Source: Thalassospira sp. HJ (GTDB lineage: Bacteria > Pseudomonadota > Alphaproteobacteria > Rhodospirillales > Thalassospiraceae). From it: 64,000 nt of DNA. Below the pieces are notes generated by a model, which saw only the letters and a list, made by a program, of their open reading frames with translations, searched no databases and was not told the origin of the DNA. The stretch lies in assembly GCF_000948415.1 (NCBI RefSeq), contig NZ_JYII01000019.1, positions 1-64,000 of the forward strand, given 5' to 3'. The position numbers and the translations under genes were made by a program. How positions within the stretch are numbered: position 1 is the stretch's first letter; each line of letters starts with the position of its first letter. This document shows positions 54,908-63,079 of this stretch, piece after piece.

Positions 54908-56482
54908 TCAGCAGGTCTTTTCCGACAGCCAGCCGATAAAGACACCATTCTGCTCAAGCCGTTCATGGTCAAAGCATTCCCCACCGGGATAGGCACCACT
55001 GGCCGGGGTGAAGCGCACGACATCTTCGCCGGGCAGGATATTGGTGGTGGCCTCAACCATTTCGGTATGGGCGGTACCCAGACCATCGGACGGCACCAGG
55101 CAATCATAACGCCCGCCATTGCCATTGATCGTGCGCACACCAACCATGCCATGGTTCATCGGCCAGGCTTTCAGAACCGAAACCAGATCGCCGGGGTTCT
55201 TGGCAAGGCAGGCGGTGATGGCGGGCATCATGTCATCGAAATAACGCGTCCAGATGCCATCGCCCTCGGCTTTAAGGTCGGCCACCGACACCACAGGGAA
55301 ATCGCCGGGTGCAAGTGCAAGCCGGGCGGTTTCCGCCGAAAGCGGTGATACCGCGCAATGGAAATCACCCGACGGGGTAGTCCAGATCGCGTCAGCGCCC
55401 TTGCCGCGCAGTTCATAGATATCGTTGCCATAACCATATCCCGACCCGGTCCGCATGATCGGCAGGATCAGCGGTTCACGGCCCGGGAATTCGACAACTG
55501 CGCGTTCACGATCGCGATCAAAGGTCACGGCAAAGCGGCTTTGATCATCACAAACAAACAGTTCCGGGCCGGTGATCGGATCCGGGCTGCTGTTCATCTG
55601 GCTTAGCATCGCATCAATGCGGCTGAGTGCGACCTTGCTTTGCGACAGCGCGCCGCTGATTTCATGTTCGTCAGGCTGGCTTGCGATATCGTTCACCGTC
55701 TTGGTGCCCGATGAATAACGCCCCTGCGCGAAATCAAGTTTCAGCGTGTAATGCAGTGGCGCATCGCTTTCCGCTCCGCCGTAATTGACGCGCTTGGCGT
55801 CCTCGGCAAAGCGCAGAAGCTGGCCATTGCGGTAATAGAATTTAACGTCGCTTGATCCGTAATCGCCAAGGTCGCGATGCTCATCCACCAGAACCGGTTC
55901 CCCGTCCGGCGTGACATAGGCCTTGTAGGTCACAGTATGATCAGATGCCGAATACTGGCCGGGAATGACGCGCAGGTCGGTCAAGCGGGCCTCGATCGCG
56001 GCGATGTCATCGACGATATCGGAACCATCACCGTTGCGCGCACCGTCGCTTTGCATGCGCGGGATCTGGATGACCGTGATATCGACATCACTTGGCGCAC
56101 CGCGGGTCAGGACCGGGTAGCTTTGATCATTGCGAAACAGAAGGTCGTCATTGCCATTTACGATCTTGGCTTCAAGCACGTAGCTATGGCGCGGATCGAT
56201 ATCATCAAGATCATAAGGCAGGATGAAGACCATCGGCGGATTGGCGACCGGTTGGCGCAGTGCAGCAACCTCAACCGATGGCGCATCTGCCTTTGATACA
56301 TCCAGCAGGCGGACAACAAGGAAGGTATTGTCTGGCGAAAGCGCGATCCGTTCGCGATAGCTGACCGACCCGGTAACGCTGTTACCAGGCGATTGCAGGG
56401 CCGCACAGCCCGAAAGTATCCCGACCATGCCAAGAACAATAAACGTCCTTGCCCACATGATTGCGGCGGAAGCAGGTTTCAT
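54908..56482 (-). CDS. Lipoprotein with YbaY-like and MliC-like domains
   Basis: The 524-residue start gives a lipoprotein signal with lipobox LSGC near residue 26; the longer upstream frame has no ribosome site. The first domain (about 35-155) matches the YbaY/YscW lipoprotein pattern: SYRERIALSPDNTFLVVRLLDVS, FILPYDLDDIDPRHSYVLEA and PVLTRG. A later domain (about 310-375) resembles MliC-type lysozyme inhibitors: CDDQSRFAVTFD, then SGYGYGNDIYELRGKGADAIW. The C-terminal ~150 residues are unassigned, with paired cysteines. A periplasmic envelope role is likely; lysozyme inhibition is possible but not shown. Confidence 0.65.
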   Translation of the reverse strand: MKPASAAIMWARTFIVLGMVGILSGCAALQSPGNSVTGSVSYRERIALSPDNTFLVVRLLDVSKADAPSVEVAALRQPVANPPMVFILPYDLDDIDPRHSYVLEAKIVNGNDDLLFRNDQSYPVLTRGAPSDVDITVIQIPRMQSDGARNGDGSDIVDDIAAIEARLTDLRVIPGQYSASDHTVTYKAYVTPDGEPVLVDEHRDLGDYGSSDVKFYYRNGQLLRFAEDAKRVNYGGAESDAPLHYTLKLDFAQGRYSSGTKTVNDIASQPDEHEISGALSQSKVALSRIDAMLSQMNSSPDPITGPELFVCDDQSRFAVTFDRDRERAVVEFPGREPLILPIMRTGSGYGYGNDIYELRGKGADAIWTTPSGDFHCAVSPLSAETARLALAPGDFPVVSVADLKAEGDGIWTRYFDDMMPAITACLAKNPGDLVSVLKAWPMNHGMVGVRTINGNGGRYDCLVPSDGLGTAHTEMVEATTNILPGEDVVRFTPASGAYPGGECFDHERLEQNGVFIGWLSEKTC

Positions 56483-56619
56483 TTTAACCCCGGTTTGCTC
56501 GTATTTTTTGGTGGCGCATTTGTTGCGCCAGACAATGGTGACGCCAAACATACCGAAAACCAAGGCCAAAAATGGGCAAATCGGGTGCAGTGCCGCATTA
56601 TTAACAACCAACGGTCGTT

Positions 56620-57510
56620 TTAGCCCTTAAATCGGTGGCACGGCTGCCCGGCAATATCGGTCTGGATCGACAGCAGCGCCCCTTCAAGCGCATTGCCATT
56701 CCCCTCCAATCCGACCGAGGCCGAGGTGATATAAAGCGTTTTAAGGTCGGGGCCGCCAAACACACAACTTGTCGGCTGGGTCACCGGAAGATCAATCACC
56801 CGATCAACACTGCCATCCGGCGCAAAGCGTATCAGACATCCCCCGCCCCAGCGCGCATTCCAGATATAGCCATCCGCATCCATCGCCGATCCATCCATAT
56901 TGCCGCGTTCCTGCGGGCCAAAGAACGGCTTGGGATTGGATGGCACGCCGGTTTCCATGTCAAAATCATAGACATCAAGCGTGTCCTTGATGGTATCGCC
57001 AAAGAACATCTTCGTACCGTCCGCAGACCAGAGCAGCGTATTGGATATCCCGATATTGGCCCCGAACCGAACGGTTTCACCATCCGCGCCAACCCGGTTG
57101 AGCGTCCCGGTCGAGATGGTGACAGGCAGGTCTTCGCCATTCGGTCCGATATTGTTTTGCATTGTGCCATGCCAGAACCGCCCCATCGGATCGACCCGGC
57201 TTTCGTTCGACCGGTTACCTGCATGATCGCTATCGGGCGCGACAAAAGGTGTGGTATCGCCACTTTCGGGGTCAAGAAACGCCAGCCCGTCGGCAAGGGC
57301 GACCAGAAGCCCGTCCTTTTCACGCGGCACGATGGCCGCAACCGGCTGATCAAATTTCCAGCTGCGTGATCCACCCTGATCGGGGCGCAGCGCATAGGCG
57401 GTCTTGCCGACAATATCGACCCAATACAGAACCCCGTCTTCGGCATCCCAATGCGGGCCTTCGCCCAGCGTACATCGCAGGTTTGGCAATACGGTTTTGA
57501 CGTTGGACAT
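56620..57510 (-). CDS. SMP-30/gluconolactonase family lactonase
   Basis: The 296-residue start follows CAGGGAGAAACC. It is a six-bladed propeller with the metal Glu in LGEGPHWDAEDGVLYWVDI, the Asn/Asp in NESRVDPMGRFWHGTM and the Asp in ISNTLLWSADGTKMFFGDT. These enzymes open sugar lactones such as gluconolactone or arabinonolactone. No sugar catabolic genes are adjacent, so the substrate is unknown. It is divergent from the siderophore locus. Confidence 0.88.
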   Translation of the reverse strand: MSNVKTVLPNLRCTLGEGPHWDAEDGVLYWVDIVGKTAYALRPDQGGSRSWKFDQPVAAIVPREKDGLLVALADGLAFLDPESGDTTPFVAPDSDHAGNRSNESRVDPMGRFWHGTMQNNIGPNGEDLPVTISTGTLNRVGADGETVRFGANIGISNTLLWSADGTKMFFGDTIKDTLDVYDFDMETGVPSNPKPFFGPQERGNMDGSAMDADGYIWNARWGGGCLIRFAPDGSVDRVIDLPVTQPTSCVFGGPDLKTLYITSASVGLEGNGNALEGALLSIQTDIAGQPCHRFKG

Positions 57511-57720
57511 GGTTTCTCCCTGATGACGATGCGGTTGTTTTTTCCGCTTTGTATTGGTGTGATCATTCATATCGCGGCAGACGGCCAGATACGATCACAA
57601 TCTCTGATTAATAGTGCTACCCAAAATGGTCGCGCCTGAAAAGTCATTTTATATGATGATTATATTGATGACGCACTTTTTTGGCATTCTGCAATCGCAA
57701 CTCGGTTGCATTTGCGTCAC

Positions 57721-57739
57721 GTAATTGATAAGCATTCTC
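57721..57739. promoter_or_regulatory. Fur-box-like site before the fhu-type operon
   Basis: GTAATTGATAAGCATTCTC matches the 19-base Fur consensus at 14 positions and lies 77 bases before the ATPase start. The 306-base gap 57511-57816 also holds the SMP-30 promoter region. Confidence 0.6.
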
Positions 57740-57816
57740 AGACCTTACAGCGCGCTTATCCGCCGCCGATTGGCGATGGCGCAAGTGATCCATCCCCGGC
57801 GCATGAGTTTCTTTCC

Positions 57817-58593
57817 ATGTTCGATCTGACAGACGTCGCTTTCAAAAGCGATGGCAAAAAGCCAAAGACATTGCTTGAAGGCATCACGGTCGGCTTCCCG
57901 ACCGGGGCGTTTAGTGCAATTGTCGGCCATAACGGATCGGGCAAAAGCACGCTGATCAAGCTTCTGGCGCGCAAAAACAAACCGGCATCCGGGGCAATCG
58001 CCCTTGATGGGCAAGACCTTGCCAACCATGGCACGCGCGACTTCGCGCGCAAGGTTGCCTACCTTCCGCAAAACCCGGTTGTGCCGCCGCACTTAAGCGT
58101 GCGCGAACTGGTGGCCTTTGGCCGTTATCCCTGGCGCGGCGCCCTTGGGCGCTACCGCGACGAGGATCATGCCAAGATCGATCAGGCGATGGAACTGACC
58201 CACGTCACCGGCTTCTCCGATCGTCTGGTTGCAAGTCTTTCCGGCGGGGAGCGCCAGCGCGTCTGGCTTGCCATGTTGCTGGCACAGGATGCCCCGGTGC
58301 TGCTGCTCGACGAGCCGACCTCCGCCCTTGATGTCGGCCATCAGCGCGACATTTTGCAACTGGTCGCCAACCTTAAGGATCAGAACAACCTGACCGTCAT
58401 TGCCGTCTTGCACGACATCGACATGGTCGGGCGTTTCGCCGATCACATTCTGGCACTGCGAGGTGGCAAGACCTGCTGGCAGGGAACACCGCGCGATTTC
58501 ATGCATGGCGAAACCCTGCGCGACATTTTCCAGACCGACATCGATGTCATTCATCTTGCCGATCATGACCGCTTTGTCAGCTACGTCGCCTGA
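57817..58593 (+). CDS. Iron-siderophore ABC ATPase (FhuC/FepC type)
   Basis: The 258-residue start MFDLTDVAF is chosen because the Fur-like box lies inside the longer upstream frame. Walker A is GHNGSGKST, signature LSGGERQR, Walker B VLLLDEPTSALD and switch VLHDIDMVGRF, all canonical for FecE/FhuC proteins. It energises the FhuB-like permease three genes downstream. It is the first gene of an ATPase, binding protein, binding protein, permease operon. Confidence 0.9.
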   Translation: MFDLTDVAFKSDGKKPKTLLEGITVGFPTGAFSAIVGHNGSGKSTLIKLLARKNKPASGAIALDGQDLANHGTRDFARKVAYLPQNPVVPPHLSVRELVAFGRYPWRGALGRYRDEDHAKIDQAMELTHVTGFSDRLVASLSGGERQRVWLAMLLAQDAPVLLLDEPTSALDVGHQRDILQLVANLKDQNNLTVIAVLHDIDMVGRFADHILALRGGKTCWQGTPRDFMHGETLRDIFQTDIDVIHLADHDRFVSYVA

Positions 58594-58635
58594 CGCGCCA
58601 ATCAGCCACCATTTCAACAGGGATCAAGGGAAATC

Positions 58636-59601
58636 ATGATGTTTACGCCTTGGATGGGTCGCACGTTTGCGGGCCTTGCAATCGCCACCGGAACCGCCAT
58701 CGCGTCCCTTGGCCCCCTGCCCGTCCTGGCCGAGGAAACCTTTACCCATGAAATGGGCGAAGTCACCCTTGAAACCACCCCGACCCGCTTTGCCGTCTCA
58801 AACTGGGCCCTGACCGAAAGCCTGATCGCACTGGGTATTGACCCGGTCGCGATCCCCGAGGCCGAGGGTTACCGCGCCTGGGTGGTGGAACCGGAATTGC
58901 CAGAAAGTTTCACCGATCTTGGCACCCGTCGCGAACCGAATTTCGAGGCGCTCCGCGAAGCAAAACCGGACGCCATCCTGATCAGCACGGATGTCGCCAT
59001 GGCGCTTGAAAAGCTCTCTGGCTATGCGCCTACTTTCGTTTACTCGATCTACAATACCGGCAGTGACGAACCCGCAATTGACCGGGCCGAAGACCTACTG
59101 CGCAATGTCGCCAAACTGGCTGGCAAGGCCGATACCGCCGAGGACGTCATTGCATCGGTCAATGCCCGGATTGAGGCCGCAGCCAAGCGTATTCGGGGTC
59201 ATGTCGGCGATGATGCCAAATTCGCTGTCGTGCGCATTCTTGATGAATCCCACTTCCGCATTCATGGCAAAACGTCGCTGTTTGGCTCTGTCCTTGGTCG
59301 CATGGGCTTTACCAATGCCTGGGATGGCGAGGTCAATGGTTGGGCGTTTTGCAATGGTGATGTGTCCGACCTTGCCAAGATGGGCGATGTGCAGCTTGCC
59401 TATATCGAACCGGTCGCCCCGACCACGCGCGAAAGCCTGTTTAACTCCGCGATCTGGAAGGCCATGCCGTTTGCACGCAATGGCAATGTCCATGCCATCC
59501 CGGCAAGCTGGACCTTTGGCGGGGTTCTGTCGGCAGCACGCTTTGCCGAATTGCTGGCCGATGCGGTCACCGGCACTGACACCACCGCAAGCGGATCGTA
59601 A
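58636..59601 (+). CDS. Siderophore-binding periplasmic protein (FhuD type), copy 1
   Basis: The 321-residue protein has a signal peptide ending near PVLAEE and the FhuD-type helical-backbone fold: RFAVSNWALTESLIALGIDP, LGTRREPNFEALREAKPDAI and a long central helix. It is paralogous to the next gene product, with parallel NW.[LF]TES[LV]IALG[IL]DPVAI motifs. It would carry a hydroxamate-type ferric siderophore to the FhuB-like permease. An in-frame ATG one codon later is an equal start. Confidence 0.87.
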   Translation: MMFTPWMGRTFAGLAIATGTAIASLGPLPVLAEETFTHEMGEVTLETTPTRFAVSNWALTESLIALGIDPVAIPEAEGYRAWVVEPELPESFTDLGTRREPNFEALREAKPDAILISTDVAMALEKLSGYAPTFVYSIYNTGSDEPAIDRAEDLLRNVAKLAGKADTAEDVIASVNARIEAAAKRIRGHVGDDAKFAVVRILDESHFRIHGKTSLFGSVLGRMGFTNAWDGEVNGWAFCNGDVSDLAKMGDVQLAYIEPVAPTTRESLFNSAIWKAMPFARNGNVHAIPASWTFGGVLSAARFAELLADAVTGTDTTASGS

Positions 59602-59613
59602 GGGATACCCGGC

Positions 59614-60549
59614 ATGAAGATCCTTCGCGCGCTTGTCTGCCCGGTTTTGCTATGCGTTGCCGTTATCTCAATGGCTATTTCACCGGCCTTGGCCGACCCG
59701 ATCGAGATCGAACATGAACGCGGCATCCTGCGCCTTGAAGCGCCGGCCAAGCGGATCGCGACCATCAACTGGTCCTTTACTGAAAGCGTGATTGCCCTTG
59801 GCCTTGATCCGGTGGCCATTGCCGACCCACAAGATTACGTCGACTGGGTTGCAAAACCTGATCTGCCCGAAAGCTTCGTTGATCTTGGGCAGCGCGCATC
59901 GCCCAATCTTGAAGCCCTTCGCGCATCGAAGCCCGACCTGATCATCAGCGTTCCCGATATCGGCATGGCTTATGAAAAGCTTGCCGAAATCGCCCCGGTT
60001 CTGGAACTGCGTTTGTTTGACGGCAAGACCCCGGCCTTTGAAACCGCCCGCAAGGTTTTTGGCAAAATCGCCAAGGCCACCGGGCGCGAGGCAGAGGCCA
60101 AAGCTTATCTGGATAATGTCGATCAGAAGATGATCGATTATGGCAAGCGCATCAAAACCGCCATCGGCCCGTACCAGAAGATCAACGTTGTTTTCTTCTT
60201 TGATGAAAGCAATGTCGGCATCTTTGCCGATATCTCGCTGCCTGGTTCGGTGATGACGGCGATGAATGTGCCGATTGCCTATGACGGCGAGGTCAACAAA
60301 TGGGGCTTTGGCCGTGGCGGGCTGGAAATCCTTGCGCCCTACGCCAAGGAAACGCTGGTCTATACCAACCCGGTGCCTGATGTGGTCCTCAATAAGCTTC
60401 TGAATTCCCCGATGTGGAAGGTGATGGATTTCACCCGCAACAACCGGGTGTATGAACTACCCGTCGTCTGGGCCTATGGCGGGGTGCCATCCGCCCTTCG
60501 CTTTGCACGCCTTCTGACCGAGACGATTGAAAGCGGCCCGCAACAATGA
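59614..60549 (+). CDS. Siderophore-binding periplasmic protein (FhuD type), copy 2
   Basis: The 311-residue paralogue of copy 1 has a signal peptide ending near SPALADP. Motifs include ATINWSFTESVIALGLDPVAI and DLGQRASPNLEALRASKPDLI. Two binding proteins feeding one permease suggest a widened siderophore range. Its TGA overlaps the permease ATG (ATGA), so the permease is translationally coupled. Confidence 0.87.
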   Translation: MKILRALVCPVLLCVAVISMAISPALADPIEIEHERGILRLEAPAKRIATINWSFTESVIALGLDPVAIADPQDYVDWVAKPDLPESFVDLGQRASPNLEALRASKPDLIISVPDIGMAYEKLAEIAPVLELRLFDGKTPAFETARKVFGKIAKATGREAEAKAYLDNVDQKMIDYGKRIKTAIGPYQKINVVFFFDESNVGIFADISLPGSVMTAMNVPIAYDGEVNKWGFGRGGLEILAPYAKETLVYTNPVPDVVLNKLLNSPMWKVMDFTRNNRVYELPVVWAYGGVPSALRFARLLTETIESGPQQ

Positions 60550-62558
60550 GCACCGCGACTGCGCGCAATGCAAACCTTCGAGGGACGCTGTCCCTTCCAG
60601 CCATCCTGACAGGCATTCTGGGCGTTTTGGCCCTTGCCGTGCTGGTGATTGATTTCTGGCCCTATCTTGCAAATGGCAACATCTCGCAGGCTCTGTTCAG
60701 CCCGGATGAAACCGATTTTGACCAGATCCTGTTTCATTTCAGCACCCTGCCCCGCCTTGCGATGGCGTTTTTGTGTGGGGCCGGATTGGCGCTCGCAGGG
60801 GCGGCAATCCAGACGGTGTTGCGCAACCCGCTGGCATCCCCGACCACCCTTGGCGTTGGGGCGGGTGTTGAATTTGCCCTGACCCTGTTTGTCCTTCTGG
60901 CCCCGGCATCACTTGCCATGTTTCAGGAGGCCTTTGCCCTTGCCGGGGGTCTGATTGCGCTCGGTGCCGTTTATCTGATTGCGGCCAATCGCGGCAATGC
61001 GACGCTGTGGCTTATACTCGCCGGGATGATCGTCAATCTGCTGTTGCAGTCGGGATCGCAGATCATCTTGCTGTTCAATGAGCAATATCTGCAATCAATC
61101 TTCATGTGGGGGGCTGGTGATCTGGCCCAGAATGGCTGGGACGACACAGAATTCGTCTGGCCGCGTGTACTGATTGGCATGATTGCCATTCTGGCCCTGT
61201 CGCGCCCGCTTGATCTTCTGGCCCTTGGTGATGACACGGCAAGTTCACTGGGCGCCAAGGTAACAGTTCTGCGCCTTCTGATCCTTGGTCTTGCAGTCTT
61301 TATCACAGCCTCGGTGATTTCAGCAGCTGGCATGATCGGTTTTGTCGGCTTGGCCATCCCGGCCGCCCTTCGCATTGCCGGGCTGTCGCGATCGCGTGAT
61401 TTGATGATCTATTCGGTTTTCACCGGTGGCTTTGCGCTTCTGATCGTCGATTTTCTCGTCCGTCAGTTTAATACACTTGGTGGCGATCCCCTGCCAACCG
61501 GGGCGGCAACGGCCCTGTTTGGCGCGCCGTTTATCATCTTCATGCTGCGCAAGGCGCGCATCATGCCGGGCAACCAGAATGATGATCAACATAGCGATCA
61601 ACAGATCGTCTCGAAAAATGCACTTTCGATTGCCCTTGCCGTCAGCCTTGTCATCGGTGTCGTATTCTCGTTGTTCGTCTCGCTGGATGGCAGCGGCTTT
61701 GTTATTTTGGGCTGGCAGGACAGCAGCCTTGATATCCTGATTGGCCGGTCTGAACGCACCTTTGCCGCGATGATCTGCGGCGCAGCACTGGCAGTTTCGG
61801 GCACGCTTATTCAGCGCGTCGGACGCAACCCGCTGGCAAGCCCCGAAATCACCGGGGTCAGCTCGGCCACTGCGCTCGCCATGATCCTGGCACTCGCCGT
61901 ATTTGGCTTCGGGCAGCGTGCGGAGCTGATGGTGATCGGTGCTGCAGGCGGGATTGCATCGCTTTTCGTATTGCTCGCCCTTTGTCGTAAATTCACCCAT
62001 GCGCCGCATTACATGTTGCTCAACGGTCTTGCCATGACCGCCATTCTGGGCGCGATGGTAAGGATTGTTCTGACCCGAAGCGGCACCCAAACATCGATGC
62101 TGATGTCCTGGCTGGCTGGCACGACCTATTTCACCAATATGAACGAGGTGATGATTGTCGCCGGTGTCACCGGCATTCTTCTGGTGGTGGCAATCGCGCT
62201 GCGCCGTCCGCTTGAACTGGCATCCCTTGGCACGGATCAGTCGATCTCGCTCGGCCTTGGAATTTCGGGCTTCCAGTTTGCCATGATGCTGCTTGCGGCC
62301 ATTCTGGCCGCAAGTGCGACCCTTCTGGTCGGACCGCTCAGCTTCGTTGGGCTGATGGCCCCGCATCTTGCCCGCGTCGCGGGTTATCGTCTTGCTGGCG
62401 GGAATCTGCTGGGTGCGGTTCTGATCGGGGTCAATGTCATGATGGTCGCCGAATGGCTGGCACGAAACATGATCTATCCGGCCCAACTCCCCACCGGCCT
62501 GATCGCCGCCCTGATCGGCACGGGTTATTTCCTGATTTTGGCCGCCCGCAAACGCTAG
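60546..62558 (+). CDS. fhuB: Double-length iron-siderophore permease (FhuB type)
   Basis: The 670-residue permease consists of two homologous FecCD halves (about 1-335 and 345-670), as in FhuB. Each half has the conserved pattern LAGAAIQTVLRNPLASPTTLG and its second copy VSGTLIQRVGRNPLASPEITG, plus the ATPase-contact regions GFVGLAIPAALRI and SFVGLMAPHLARV. About twenty membrane segments are expected. It moves ferric hydroxamate-type siderophores into the cytoplasm with the ATPase encoded at the operon start. Confidence 0.92.
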   Translation: MSTATARNANLRGTLSLPAILTGILGVLALAVLVIDFWPYLANGNISQALFSPDETDFDQILFHFSTLPRLAMAFLCGAGLALAGAAIQTVLRNPLASPTTLGVGAGVEFALTLFVLLAPASLAMFQEAFALAGGLIALGAVYLIAANRGNATLWLILAGMIVNLLLQSGSQIILLFNEQYLQSIFMWGAGDLAQNGWDDTEFVWPRVLIGMIAILALSRPLDLLALGDDTASSLGAKVTVLRLLILGLAVFITASVISAAGMIGFVGLAIPAALRIAGLSRSRDLMIYSVFTGGFALLIVDFLVRQFNTLGGDPLPTGAATALFGAPFIIFMLRKARIMPGNQNDDQHSDQQIVSKNALSIALAVSLVIGVVFSLFVSLDGSGFVILGWQDSSLDILIGRSERTFAAMICGAALAVSGTLIQRVGRNPLASPEITGVSSATALAMILALAVFGFGQRAELMVIGAAGGIASLFVLLALCRKFTHAPHYMLLNGLAMTAILGAMVRIVLTRSGTQTSMLMSWLAGTTYFTNMNEVMIVAGVTGILLVVAIALRRPLELASLGTDQSISLGLGISGFQFAMMLLAAILAASATLLVGPLSFVGLMAPHLARVAGYRLAGGNLLGAVLIGVNVMMVAEWLARNMIYPAQLPTGLIAALIGTGYFLILAARKR

Positions 62559-62573
62559 GCCGGGCAAACGCCG

Positions 62574-62990
62574 TTAGTCTTTTGAAACCGCCGCCCAATT
62601 GCGCGCCAGATCAAAGGCGTGATCAAGGCTATCGGTGCGTTTGACGGCAAAGGGCAACATGCGGGCAAAGTTGCTGTCCTCGGCATCCTCGTGCGCGTCT
62701 TCATGATCGTGATCATCATCGCCGTGATGATGGCCTTCATCGACGCGGATCAGGCCCTTGGCAAAGACACCCAGCCGATCGCGGTTACGCTTGAACCATG
62801 CGGCGGCCTGTTTGCGGATTTCGTGATCCTGATTGATAAAGCCCGCCACCCGAAAGATCAGAATGGCCGGTTCACTGCGTTCGGCTAGGGCATCAAGGGC
62901 CGCGATATAGGCCTTTCCATCCGCATCACTTTGCTGATCAATCATTTCAAACAAAACGATATCGCTTTCGGGTGTTGATGATCTGAACAC
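62574..62990 (-). CDS. Unknown small protein with His/Asp-rich segment
   Basis: I do not recognise the family of this 138-residue protein. The first ~83 residues look like a compact alpha/beta domain, perhaps STAS/SpoIIAA-like: IVLFEMIDQQSDADGKAY, then AILIFRVAGF. Residues 87-105 read HHHGDDDHDHEDAHEDAED, a metal-binding type tract. A helix ends the protein. There is no signal peptide. It lies downstream of the TonB receptor on minus, after a strong hairpin, so a cytoplasmic metal or siderophore-linked role is suggested but unproven. Confidence 0.65.
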   Translation of the reverse strand: MFRSSTPESDIVLFEMIDQQSDADGKAYIAALDALAERSEPAILIFRVAGFINQDHEIRKQAAAWFKRNRDRLGVFAKGLIRVDEGHHHGDDDHDHEDAHEDAEDSNFARMLPFAVKRTDSLDHAFDLARNWAAVSKD

Positions 62991-63010
62991 CTTAAATTCT
63001 CCGTGCGGAA

Positions 63011-63039
63011 ATGGCCCGGCAGGAAAACCGCCGGGCCAT
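63011..63039 (-). terminator. Strong hairpin after the TonB receptor gene
   Basis: ATGGCCCGGC and GCCGGGCCAT form a perfect ten-pair stem over a 9-base loop. Only ATTTCC follows on minus, so it may be an imperfect terminator allowing some read-through to the His/Asp-rich gene. Confidence 0.55.
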
Positions 63040-63079
63040 GGGTCAACGATGTTTCAAGCCGAAATGGCTATAAACCCGA

